A stretch of 10,925 bases of DNA. It comes from Larix sibirica. Taxonomy: Eukaryota > Streptophyta > Pinopsida > Pinales > Pinaceae. The position numbers and the translations under genes were made by a program. This document shows positions 1 to 8,193 of the stretch, one piece after another (within the stretch, counting starts at the first letter, position 1; each line of letters opens with the position of its first letter). The stretch covers positions 23,141-34,065 of the forward strand of contig NWUY0300109049.1 in the NCBI GenBank assembly GCA_004151065.3, given 5' to 3'. The notes below the pieces were generated by a model, which had not been told where the DNA came from, did no database searches, and saw only the letters and a list, made by a program, of their open reading frames with translations.

Positions 1-740
1 TTGTGAATTAATGCTCAAAATTTAACACTATGCAATTACCCAATTGGTTTTACCTCCCATCGAGCTAGGAACAACATTACCATCTCCCTAGCTCCAAGAA
101 ATTGCGTTTCTTGGTCCTTCATGAACAAATCCTAAGAACAGTAGCTAGCCAGTATTTTCCGCAGTTCTCCAAAATGTCCAATTTGTGTTCCTCCACCTCC
201 ATTCCCAAAAGAATAATCATCATATCCTTATTTCCTCTTGACTCACTATATCTAATTCCCCCAAATCCTCTTCACCACCTTCCACTAATAGGGGCCTTTA
301 CTTCCCCTTATCTTTTCATAAATGTTAAAACCATCCCCAACTCCCCATGTCATCCCCTTCAAGTCCATTTAATTCTCAACTAAGTAGGTGTCTCGCATTG
401 ATTTAATTAATTTAATAGATAAAAGGATCACCATATATTTCACATTCCTCGAATTGACACAAGATAACGTTATTTTAATAATATAAACTTAACATCAATT
501 CTCTATCCCTAAATCAATGCCCACTTTGATGATCTCTTCTTTGCCTGAATCAAACACAGTGAAATTAGCATGATCTCACATGTGTGGCATAGATGAGGGA
601 AACACCCAAAATAAAATAGACATAGTAGGCTAGAACATGCACACATCACGACATAAGGGATGGTGAACCAATACTCTAAAGACTACAAATTGAAATAATA
701 AAGAAAGGCATCTACAGTACATTATAAAATCAGTGACACA
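1..740. other. Unassigned AT-rich region, no supported gene
   Basis: I recognise no gene here. The first 380 bases are pyrimidine-rich on the plus strand (many CCT, TCC and CTT runs), which leaves an open frame at 102-383 (93 codons). Its product is Ser/Pro/Leu/Ile-rich, as expected from a pyrimidine-rich strand read in any frame, and it has no motif I know. On the minus strand the same stretch is purine-rich with glycine-rich short frames that also end quickly. From 400 to 740 the sequence is AT-rich with stops in all frames. It could be an untranslated or LTR piece of an old retroelement, but nothing decides that. Confidence 0.4.
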
Positions 741-888
741 TGGATCTTCCCTTTGATTATGGCATGCAAGGTTGTATACATCATACTATAGATTTCAATT
801 TATATTTAAACAATGGCTTTTGTTTGATTATGGCATAAAAAGCTAACTAACTTAAACTATAGACTACACTTTCCATTTAAGTAAATAA
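741..888. repeat. Diverged tandem duplication, period about 71 bp
   Basis: Two adjacent copies begin near 741 and 813. The shared core TTTGATTATGGCAT occurs at 752 and again at 823, a spacing of 71. It is preceded in both copies by TGG followed by a T-rich stretch. A second shared block, ACTATAGA followed by TTC or CTACAC and then a T-rich stretch, lies near 785 and 858. The copies are clearly diverged, so the duplication is old. No coding potential is seen in either copy. Confidence 0.6.
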
Positions 889-1576
889 ATAGACAACAAA
901 TACTCAGTGCATTAGGGAGGCTTTTGTTGATGTGTGGGTTAATTAATTAAATAAATGAAGGGTATGCTTAGAGTTTCAACATATCATATAAGCCTATGAG
1001 CTATGCACATTTGAAAAGTTAATATAATATTGAAGGATTATTTAGAAACTAGTCCTTTTTTGAAATTATAAATATCCATTTTCCTTATGTAATGATGGGT
1101 AAATTTGGAACTTTGAATTTAATTTGAAGTGTAATTTACGAAATATACTTCTAGGAAGAGCTAGATCCCCTTGGAAGGGATAAGAAGGATTCGATTTTGA
1201 TCACTAATCATGAGAAAGGCGAGACTGGAATATATGAGAAAGAGGGAGTGAGCATTGCTTGGGTGGTTGCTTCCTGCCTAATCTCTTTCAAATGTATGGG
1301 GTTGCTCGTTCACCAGAGGAGGAAGTTTTGAAGTACAACAAATTTGTTGTGCATTGATGAAATCAATGGCATTGACATATGCGGCATACACTCTCCAACG
1401 AATTATTTGTTGTTAATAAATATCAAAACAACTATGAATCCTAAAGAAAGAACAAAAAATTGAAATTATTGGATGTAAGCTCTTATTTAATGCCATTTAG
1501 TGGTTATTAATGTTAGTATGTCAAGCTTGAAAGCTTTGTTATGTTTTTTAATTATTGTTGTAATTAACAAACACTC
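889..1576. other. Unassigned AT-rich region with a short perfect palindrome
   Basis: No gene, RNA or named transposon is recognisable. The stretch 1140-1330 is less AT-rich than its surroundings but has no long frame. At 1335-1350 lies the perfect 16-base palindrome ACAACAAATTTGTTGT, followed at once by a small hairpin (ATTGAT, loop GAA, ATCAAT, about 1353-1367). Such symmetry is common by chance in AT-rich DNA. A terminal inverted repeat pair that would mark a DNA transposon was looked for by eye and not found. Confidence 0.35.
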
Positions 1577-1678
1577 AAAGAGGGATCACTTAGTGCTTTG
1601 TGAGTAATGCTATAATTATTCTAAAACTAAGAGTGGGATAACTAAGTGCTTTATAATTAATGTTATAATTATGATAAT
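1577..1678. repeat. Diverged tandem duplication, period about 51 bp
   Basis: Copy 1 starts at 1577 (AAAGAGGGATCACTTAGTGC) and copy 2 at 1628 (TAAGAGTGGGATAACTAAG). Both continue through TGCTTT and an AATGYTATAATTAT stretch. The spacing is 51 bases. The duplication sits at the point where recognisable LINE coding sequence on the minus strand gives out, so it may mark the edge of that element or belong to its 3' untranslated region. No reading frame spans both copies. Confidence 0.6.
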
Positions 1679-1689
1679 GTTGAGGTCTA

Positions 1690-2230
1690 ATTAGATTAAT
1701 TATGCACGACAATATGATCATAATATTACCAATTCAAACATTCCTCTTCAGAATTACCAATCCATACCACAAATAAGCTAGTCCACTTGCAAATATCTTT
1801 CAACCTGAACTGAAAAAGGGAGAGGAGACAAATAAGTGATTAATAGATTGATTCTAAATGTCATAACATAGCACGACCCCTATTTTTTTTCTATTGGAGT
1901 GCATCCCACATGGGGACTTGGCTCATTAATGCTAACTGCATAAATATTTTTTTATTTCTTGGGATCCACGACCCACTAGATCTTGGACTAACACGACCAC
2001 TACCACTGAGTCTCTCTAGAGTTTTCCTCCATCAAAGTCTTATAGCCTAGTTTTGTAGTGTAATTTCCCCTTATTTAATTCTTTATCCAAATCATCTCAT
2101 CTGGGGATTCTTTTAGTATGATGTGACCTTGGTAGTCGATGATGTGACCTAGTTGACCGAGGATTATTTGAGGATTCTTTCAGTCATATACTTTAGGAAC
2201 ATGAGAAAACAATACACTAGAGTTGCTTCA
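1690..2230 (-). pseudogene. LINE ORF2 C-terminal zinc-binding region remnant (part of the ORF2 relic)
   Basis: After the polymerase the minus strand continues with a WIKN-stop-IRGNYTTKLGYKTLME stretch (about 2030-2100), matching the plant LINE segment that links reverse transcriptase to the cysteine-rich zf-RVT region. Then come LALMSQVPMWDALQ (about 1890-1935) and DICKWTSLFVVW (about 1760-1800), both at the places expected for that domain. Several of the conserved cysteine codons are lost and stops are frequent. Similarity fades near 1690-1740, so the element is either truncated there or too eroded beyond. A C-terminal ribonuclease H domain, which some plant LINEs carry, is not seen. Confidence 0.75.
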
Positions 2231-2299
2231 AGGATTGATTTTACAAGTGTTAACCTCCCTCCCGTGGAAAAACATCGGTGGCACCAAAACTAAATCTTC

Positions 2300-3960
2300 A
2301 ATTCTATCTTACAAACCAAACATCTCCAATCTCTTATACCATACCCTAATGACTTCAATATAAACCCCAAATATTTGATACCTACTTGAAGGTCCACTTC
2401 TCTTAATTGTAAAAGTGCAACAATCCTTTTGGCCACTTCTAATCAGAATTTGCTAAAATTGATCGAAGATTTTTTCCCATTTATCTCCATTCTCAAAGCA
2501 CTATAGTAAAGTTCTAAATTCTCTTGGAAGGAATTGGCTTCTCTTATAGAACCCTATGCAAATAAGAGTACATCATCAACAAATAAAACATGGGTAACAT
2601 ATTCAAGGGCCCCTACTTGAATTCCTTTTATTGTACATGCACATTTTGTTGTCGGAAGGACCCTAGTCAAGCCCTCAATGACTAGTAAGAAAAGATACGG
2701 GGAAAGAGAACACCCTTACGGAAGTCCCCTAAAGGGTCTAAAAACGGAAGAAGTCGATCTATTGATTAAAATTTCAAAAATAACCAACGTCATATGACTC
2801 ATTATCCAATCTACCCCCACAAGTTGAAGTCAATCCATTGATTAAAACTACAAAAGAAACCAACATCATACAACTCATTATCCAATTTACCACCTGCAAG
2901 TTGAATCCTACATGGATTAACAATAGTTGCATGCACAACTAGTTTGTTAGATCATATGTTTTTTCCATATCCAATTTCACAATAATAGATGGAATTTTTT
3001 TTACAAAATGTATCACCTCCTGAGATGATCCAACTGCATCATGAATGAACCTCTCCTCCAGAAAGCCAAACTATTCATCAAAGATGCCTTTAGACAAAAA
3101 TATTTTTATCCTTATTGCTATTACTTTGGAAATTATTTTGTAAATCACATTACATAGTGAAATGGGATAGAATTCTTCAAATTTAACTGGCTTATCCACC
3201 TTTGGAATCAGTTCTATAAAGGTTGAATTAAAAGACCCAATGACTCTTCCAAGTCATCTAGACTCTTCCACTACCCTTAATATATATTCTCTTGGAATAT
3301 AAAAAAATTCCACGAAAATTTTGATTGTCCATCTGTTCAAACCCAAACTCTTTTTTTTTTCTGTAATGTTACCATTACTATCAATAGTCCATCCTTGGAT
3401 ACCTCCATCAACTCTTGATTATCATGCTCCGATGCCAATTTAGGAAAATATGAATATATTTTAACAATGTCTACAATATTGGCCCTCCTGGGTTCCCTAT
3501 AGAGGGCATCAAAGTGTGCAACTCACATAATGACAAGATCCTTAAAACCCCTTACCTCTTGGCCCTCCTCATATTGCAAATCCCATATCAAGTTCACACC
3601 CTAACAATAGTTGGCTACCTCATGACAGTACTTTGTATTTTCTTCGCCCAGTTCTAGCCACGTAGGCTGGATTTTAATCTTCCACTTTGCTTCAATTTCA
3701 AACATGAGTTATTTTTAGCTTCTTCGAGAGACATTAATCTATCCACCTTTCCCCTCATTGAAAACCCTTACAGCTTTAATCTCAAAGACCATTTGAATAT
3801 CCATTTCCAAATATTTAATCTTCTTGTCCCTTTTCTACTTGTGATCCCATGCCCATCGGACAATATTGATTTTTACCAGCTTGACTAAATTAGTGAATTA
3901 TTCGCTAGTTGATAGGGGGGGTGAGGATCACATGAACTCCAGGAATTCTGAACCAAATCC
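2300..3960 (-). pseudogene. LINE reverse transcriptase domain with upstream linker (part of the ORF2 relic)
   Basis: Clear motifs appear in family order on the minus strand. The linker has WLELGEENTKYCHE (about 3615-3660) and an EPRRANIVDIV stretch. The reverse transcriptase has LIPKVDKPVKFEEFYPISL (about 3150-3215), then KLDMEKTYD (2951-2977), where the family has LDFEKAYD with the first catalytic aspartate. Next comes GLP-stop-GCSLSPYLF with its stop at 2716-2718, where RQGCPLSPYLF is usual. FVDD (2572-2583) is the catalytic aspartate pair, usually YADD or FADD. KYLGF (about 2363-2377) and GGRLTLVKSILEA (about 2215-2265) follow. Catalytic aspartates survive, but stops, frame changes and a 76-bp duplication rule out activity. 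The resemblance is strong and leaves little doubt about the family. Confidence 0.93.
2761..2909. repeat. 76-bp tandem duplication inside the LINE polymerase domain
   Basis: Copy 1 starts at 2761 and copy 2 at 2837, both with ATTGATTAAAA. Both share ACTCATTATCCAAT and CAAGTTGAA. On the coding (minus) strand each copy encodes the same reverse transcriptase segment between the first aspartate motif and the SPYLF motif, ending in W-I-M-S followed by V-L-I-N. A period of 76 is not a multiple of three, so the second copy sits in another frame. The element could therefore not have encoded a working enzyme after the duplication, and this is a secondary event in an element already dead, or the event that killed it. 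Confidence 0.8.
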
Positions 3961-4049
3961 TGAAAGTTTGTTTCATTTTCCCACTCCGAATTGTATTTGA
4001 ACTAAATTGGTGGCTTATTTTCCTTAAAATCCATGTCAAGAAAAAATGA

Positions 4050-4600
4050 GACAATGGTAAAAAATCCCTCCCTCTTCCACCCACAACTTGAATCTATCTG
4101 TCGACAATAGAAACTGATTCACAACAAGAAACTGATTTCATATATTTTATATTCTCACCCTCCCTTTTCTATTATTTCATCAGGTTGGGAAAGGGCTATT
4201 GGTTCAATATCCACTAAACCACAATCATCCAATATCTATAGAAACTAATGCACCAAACGATTCACTCTAACATTAAATTTCTAGACCTCATCTTATCTAG
4301 AATGAAATTTAAATCCCCCCCCCACCAAAATATTCCCATCATTAATTACTAACAACCTGAAATTTTTTCCCTAGAATATTTGCTTGTTAGCATACTATCC
4401 ATAGATATTGAAGACAAAGAGACTATGTCCAAGTCCTTTGCTAATGAACTTGGTGCATAGTCCTGAAACGATGGAAAAAGATTTAGTTATTTCTAGCGAT
4501 GAGTTCCAAGTTGTAATGAGACCTCTTGCACATGTCTCCCCTTGCCCATTGTTTCTTGTTAATTTTAGTGAAGGTTTATTTTCCCTCGAATCCATTTAGG
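4050..4600 (-). pseudogene. LINE endonuclease domain remnant (part of the ORF2 relic)
   Basis: An open minus-strand stretch of 66 codons (4395-4595) contains NNGQGETCARGLITTWNSSL and ends in FNIYG. It matches the plant LINE endonuclease segment in which an ARG...GG..TLWN motif is followed by a strand ending in FN(V/L)Y. Further on, at about 4300-4345, comes a recognisable N-DGNIL-VGGDLNF region, where the family has the catalytic GGDLN motif. A run of nine C (4315-4323, nine G on the coding strand) throws this motif out of frame. From 4230 to 4050 only fragments can be followed, such as a DIEPI-like stretch. The first endonuclease segment (family N-terminus with the WN.RGL motif) was not found. 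Confidence 0.75.
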
Positions 4601-5300
4601 GAACCTTTGTCAAATTTGCAATTTTTAATGGATGCAATTGTTGTTTTTAATGTATAAATGGATCCAACCCTTGTAATTGGATTGCATAATGTTTTTTTCT
4701 AAAACCATGGAAAACACCTAGATTCCCTGGGCAAAACCCATGTTCAAATCAAGTTGGATACCACTATAATCCAAGAGTATATCCAATATCTTGCAAGCTA
4801 TATATACCAATAACTTGTGACTTTGAGCTACTACCCCTCGAAAATCGGATTGTGCAATGTTAACATTTATATCTACAATGCCATTAATACAAAATTATTA
4901 TTACCAAATTTGAGGTCAAAAAATTTGGTTTCCCTTCTTGTTATTCTGAACCACTAGAAAATTACCAATTTGTAGCACGTTTAGAATCTTTAGACTACAA
5001 AATTGTATTATGTCCCTGTGATGACATATGGTGATGAAGTTTGTCTATTATTTAGACTTATACTATATTTGATTTTTTTCATTACTATATATGAGACTAG
5101 GGTTTTTCTTGTATTTTTTAAAAACATCATTTTTCACTATTTCCATTGGCCCTATAGTGATGACGTTGGGTATTTGACAAGAGGGTTGAGAGAGTGGTGA
5201 CAATTAACGTCCAAGGTCATTGAATTCTAGTGTTATGATCTAGCTTGTTGTACATTTCCATCAATACTTGGTGTGCATTCCTTCTCTTGTATTTTCATTT
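4601..5300 (-). other. 5' flank of the LINE relic, possible ORF1 remnant
   Basis: ORF1 of this LINE would be expected here. On the minus strand, at about 4740-4790, there is a GIQLDLNMGFAQGI stretch. It weakly resembles the segment of plant LINE ORF1 proteins where a hydrophobic-acidic (V/I)E(V/I)DL motif is followed by a GLP motif. No CCHC zinc knuckle, the most reliable ORF1 mark, could be found next to it. The rest of the stretch is AT-rich with stops in all frames. A plus-strand frame at 5003-5200 is Phe/Tyr/Ile-rich and looks like a product of T-richness. Treat the ORF1 assignment as a guess based on position. Confidence 0.3.
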
Positions 5301-5805
5301 GAATCAACTCCTCTCCTTTCAAAATGTCAAATGGTTCCAAGGTAATGTCTTTCTATGTAATTCGAGCACTCTGGAAATCTATTCACAATGAATCCCTACA
5401 AATTCTGCAATATCTCCAACCACTCTACAAGCATTTTCCCTTTCATTCCTCAAAAATGCATGCATCTTACCTAACATGCATCCAACTATAATTTTTCCTT
5501 AGTGCTTCAATAACTCACCAAGAATATTGCCTTGCAACATATTACAATGTGCTGGAATCAACTCCTCTCTTTTCAAAATGTCAAATGGTTCTAGGGTAAT
5601 GTCTCTCTATTCAACGTGGGTACCCTAGAAATTTGTTCGAGATGAATACTTGCAAACTCTAGAAGACCTACAACTCCTCTACAATTAGTGCCCCCTTTTT
5701 TCCTCATAGATGCATACATATTCCCTGACACACTTTCAGTCATACTTTTCTATAGTGCTTTGATAGCTCATAACACTAGCTTGGAGCTTATTGTTGTATA
5801 AATAT
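5301..5805. repeat. 254-bp tandem duplication
   Basis: Copy 1 begins at 5301 and copy 2 at 5555. Both open with GAATCAACTCCTCTC, then TTTCAAAATGTCAAATGGTT and GGTAATGTCT. The likeness continues more weakly through CCTACAA/TCTCTACAA, TTCCTCA-A-ATGCAT, and a T-rich stretch before TAGTGCTT and AACTCA. Read on the minus strand, the copies share a protein-like pattern: MHAFLRNEREN followed by CRVVG in copy 1, and MYASMRKKGGTN followed by CRGVV in copy 2. Both then have an ISRV stretch. This hints that the duplicated unit once coded for protein, perhaps part of the LINE's first ORF. The period is not a multiple of three. No known domain is recognised. Confidence 0.75.
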
Positions 5806-5955
5806 ATCCATGATTTGCAAGCTTTCTGTATAAATTGTTTGGTTTGTGTTAAATGTTGTCAGATAGCTCTATGGGGACATATAGCGATAAGATCTAGTTA
5901 TTGTTCTAAGTAAGGTTGGTTGCAAATGAGTTTGGTCATGGCTATGAAACTTGAC

Positions 5956-6258
5956 CTCTTAAGTGGGTTAGGACGATTTGGGTGGAAATGTGAAGTGGGC
6001 TCTATCTGGGTCCTTAATCTATTCCTTTCTCTAAAATAAATTCAACGTGTACATGATTGTGGTTGGCTAGTGGAGTTTTCGTTATTGGAACTATCAAATG
6101 AGAAATATTGAGGTGAGTTTAGAGAATTTCGATGGAAATGTGAGGTGGGTTCTATGTAAGTTCTTATTATATTGGTCTTTATCTAAGAAAAATTGTGCAT
6201 GTGCATGATAGTGGTTTGTTGGTGGATTTTTTGTTACTAGCACAATCAAATTAGAAAG
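5956..6258. repeat. 150-bp tandem duplication
   Basis: Two adjacent copies lie at about 5956-6106 and 6107-6258. The best-kept block, TGGAAATGTGARGTGGG, starts at 5983 and at 6133, exactly 150 apart. It is followed in both by TTCTAT or CTCTAT, TTCTTA or CCTTAAT, a GTGCATGA or GTACATGA block, GTGGTT, and TTT(T/C)(T/G)GTTA. Both copies end in ATCAAA-TAGAAA-like sequence. A period of 150 would keep a reading frame, but stops occur in every frame of both copies. This unit is separate from the 254-bp duplication just to its left. Confidence 0.75.
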
Positions 6259-6360
6259 GAGTTTTGAAAGTGTTTTCTACAGAGATTGACAACAACAATG
6301 CACTCTTTGATGTTTTTATGTGGGATTAGTCATTTTTAAGGAAAATAAGTGATTCTATAA

Positions 6361-6412
6361 TTTTTTTAAACTAAAAACTAAAAAAAAAATTAAACTAAAA
6401 ACTAAAAAATTG
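6361..6412. repeat. A/T-rich short direct repeat
   Basis: The 17-base string TAAACTAAAAACTAAAA occurs twice, near 6367 and 6391, separated by a poly(A) stretch and flanked by T runs. It looks like simple-sequence expansion. It does not match the plant telomere repeat and has no coding potential. Confidence 0.6.
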
Positions 6413-7484
6413 AGATTATATTTTTTTTAAATCCTTCATTAAATATTTATGATTTCAATTTTCCAAATACTTTCTTTAGTACATTACTTATTAAATTTGA
6501 AAGTTTGTGTTCTAAGGGTTGAATAACATTACTTAGTGTTCATTTCTTTAAAGCCAAAGATTTCTAACTGTAGGTTTCATAGGTTCGTGCAATTTCTACC
6601 CGAAAAGTTAAAAGTTGACTTTAAAGTCTATGTCTAAAGTGTTATATTTACAACCAATGTGTCGATTTAATGTTCCTCTCTCTCCATTTGAAAGATTGGT
6701 TATGCATATAAAAGGCTCACCCTTTTCCTCATACCAATTATGCATTTCATATAAATAAATATACTTAAAAGGGAGATTTATACATGCTATCTTTAGTTTG
6801 TTGGCTTATAGTTCAAATGTTGTTGTAGTATTCTGGTTTAACAAACCAAAACATTGCCAAGAACATGAGTATTGTATATAGATGTATATTTCATTTCTTC
6901 TATTGAGTAAATAGTAATTGATTTTCTAGTTTATAGAGGAGGAAAAACAATGTTTTCTCTAAATGCACTCTGTACTTTTGAAATAAGATTTTGGGCCCTA
7001 AACTCATCGAATTTTATTTAATAAAATCTAAATTCATTATTTTATGTGGAGGAATGGAAGCTTGGTAATATTTATGCTTCAACTATGCTTTGGGATGGTG
7101 TTTATTATTTGGGCAACTTTTTTTAACCCTTTTATGGATTGATTTTCATGTGTATCATATTTCTTATAATTGGAGATTAGTGCTCTCTCTAGCCATTCAT
7201 TATTACTTGGTCTCTCAACAGCTAAAGTTTGGGAAGATGGAAGAGGGTCCAAGTAATGTAGTTGAAATTTTAACAACAAGATGTTTCCTTTCTGAATTTT
7301 TGAGAAATTTGATTTCAAACTAATTCACTCTAGACTCTTAACCTATCCCGATCACATGTTATCGCATTGTAGTTTGTGCAATAAAAAATGGAGAATGGGT
7401 AATTGTGTTTCAACTCAGGAATGTGCTTAAATAAAATAATGAACACGGGACACAAACTTTAGCAATATTGTGTTAGAAAAGGTT
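6413..7484. other. Unassigned AT-rich region, no supported gene
   Basis: No transposon, RNA gene or conserved protein is recognised in this kilobase. Overlapping frames on opposite strands at 7090-7323 (77 codons, plus) and 7079-7318 (79 codons, minus) have no motifs and oppose each other, so neither is credited. A TATA-box-like string, CATATAAAAGG, lies at about 6704-6714, followed by CA and CTC-rich sequence, but no downstream transcript can be linked to it. The right edge is set by the start of the LTR-like repeat at 7485. Confidence 0.35.
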
Positions 7485-7710
7485 TGGTAATCCCAAATGG
7501 ATCTAAATTAAACTCCTCATCCAAACTTTGTAATTAAATTTTTGCAATGTTTGTAATCATTGATTAGCATGAAGACAAATTGCCAAAAGGCCTCAAGAAG
7601 GTGAAACAAATCACCTTATGGTTTCCATTCTATGGAAACTCTATTTAAAAGTGCTTGCATGATGGAAATGGGATCCAAAAAAGAAGGAAGAATTAAATTT
7701 TTAGAAGAAA
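7485..7710 (+). repeat. LTR-like repeat, left copy
   Basis: This stretch aligns with 10196-10415 in the same orientation. Shared blocks in order are AAATGGATC, CCAAACTTTGTAATTAA, TTTTTGCAA, GGCCTCAAGAAGGTGAAAC (7586-7604 here) and GGAAACTCTATTT (7634). Likeness stops abruptly upstream of TG at 7485, as expected at the outer end of an LTR, and fades after about 7650. By eye about three quarters of bases match in the first 165. It is followed at the same distance as in the right copy by a primer-site-like stretch and ATGGACAA. It is interpreted as the LTR of a Ty3/gypsy relative; a complete element around it cannot be traced. Confidence 0.6.
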
Positions 7711-7726
7711 TTTAGTATCAAAAGAG
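7711..7726 (+). other. Primer-binding-site-like stretch after left LTR-like repeat
   Basis: The sequence TTTAGTATCAAAAGAG resembles TGGTATCAGAGC, the site complementary to initiator methionine tRNA used by many plant Ty3/gypsy elements, with substitutions and a small insertion. It lies about 225 bases from the LTR-like start, the same place as the corresponding stretch in the right copy. About 45 bases on comes AGATGGACAA (7762), as in the right copy. The match is weak and is suggested mainly by the shared position. Confidence 0.35.
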
Positions 7727-7851
7727 AAACTCTTGAACATGTCATCTACTTGAATATTGCAAGATGGACAAGTGGTTGAGCTTGTCCATGCATGAGAAAA
7801 AGATTGATAATGAGCCACAGCCATATGAAAATACCTTTAGTGATTAAGAAT
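7727..7851 (+). other. Leader-like sequence between left primer site and the insertion
   Basis: This short stretch holds ATGGACAA at 7764 followed by about 27 open codons, beginning MDKWLSLSMHEKK and ending in a TAA at about 7845. The position matches the gag start after the right LTR-like repeat, whose first residues are MDNFLTSLE. Beyond the first few residues the two do not align, so this may be an eroded gag start or chance. The same sequence resumes at 9387 after the insertion, with no coding potential seen. Confidence 0.3.
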
Positions 7852-7861
7852 GCATTAGAAT
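7852..7861 (+). repeat. Target-site duplication, left copy
   Basis: GCATTAGAAT here is repeated exactly at 9377-9386, directly after the poly(A) tail of the insertion. A perfect 10-bp match at both ends of a poly(A)-tailed insert is the footprint of target-primed reverse transcription. Removing the insert and one copy restores a continuous AT-rich host sequence. Confidence 0.9.
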
Positions 7862-7965
7862 CCCGGATGCGGGTGCCATCTCAAGGCAGATGAGACAGGA
7901 TCACATCCATTCGACACCTGACCTCGGGATCACTACACGTTCCATTGCTGATGTTAACCATGTGA

Positions 7966-8193
7966 CATCAAGTAGCTCGGCCATTTAATTTTCCAACCTT
8001 CAACGTCGTCTCAGCCACCCTAGACACCACGATGCTGGAACTCATGCGTGCGAAGCTCAGGCTCATGGCTCTAGGTGCAGGACTCCCGTCTTCCAGTACA
8101 GTGCCGCTCAATTTCAAAGTGACTCTCCAGGTTCCTTATGTTCTCGGCACCAAGCTGTCTGATCTCCCTGCTCTCAGTGCTCTCAACTCCTAG
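7966..8193 (+). pseudogene. 5' segment of the insertion's long frame, unknown product
   Basis: In the same frame as the main open region downstream, 75 codons (7966-8190) are free of stops and end at a TAG (8191-8193). An ATG at 8032 would give a 53-residue peptide starting MLELMRAKLRLMALG and ending in a Leu/Ser-rich tail. Two TGA codons (7891, 7963) interrupt the same frame further 5'. The segment may be the N-terminal part of the longer protein read downstream, separated by one TAG, or a short upstream frame in a leader. No domain is recognised. Low stop density compared with the other frames is the only evidence for coding. Confidence 0.35.

Larger units (their letters stand above)
1690..4600 (-). 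pseudogene. Degenerate plant LINE (non-LTR retrotransposon) ORF2: endonuclease and reverse transcriptase
   Basis: Reading the minus strand from 4600 down to about 1690 gives, in the correct order and only by changing frame several times, the domains of a LINE ORF2 polyprotein. These are an apurinic-type endonuclease, a linker, a reverse transcriptase and a cysteine-rich C-terminal region. In an active element this protein nicks target DNA and copies its own RNA into the nick. Well over ten in-frame stops and several frame changes make it inactive. Its span of about 2.9 kb is somewhat short for a complete plant ORF2: the N-terminal start of the endonuclease and the far C-terminus are not recognisable. 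The order of motifs along about 900 codons makes chance resemblance very unlikely. The element belongs to the plant L1-like LINEs; the exact family was not determined. Confidence 0.92.

Noticed and set aside
102-383. 93-codon plus-strand frame
   Set aside because: It lies in a strongly pyrimidine-rich stretch that produces Ser/Pro/Leu-rich frames without selection. It has no motif and no support around its start.
4408-4599. 63-codon plus-strand frame
   Set aside because: It is the antisense shadow of the LINE endonuclease segment on the minus strand, which carries the recognisable motifs.
5003-5200. 65-codon plus-strand frame
   Set aside because: Its Phe/Tyr/Ile/Leu-rich composition follows from T-richness. 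It has no domain, and T-rich non-coding sequence makes such membrane-like peptides by chance.
6700-6720. TATA-box-like string as a promoter
   Set aside because: AT-rich DNA yields such strings often, and no transcript or gene can be placed downstream.
7079-7323. Overlapping frames of 77 and 79 codons on opposite strands
   Set aside because: They oppose each other over nearly the same bases. Neither has a motif or neighbouring support.
7862-7925. Possible RNA polymerase III promoter (tRNA-derived SINE head) at the start of the insertion
   Set aside because: ATTCGACACC at 7909-7918 resembles a B box, but the surrounding arm does not pair as a tRNA T arm and no convincing A box precedes it. 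The insert is also far longer than a SINE.
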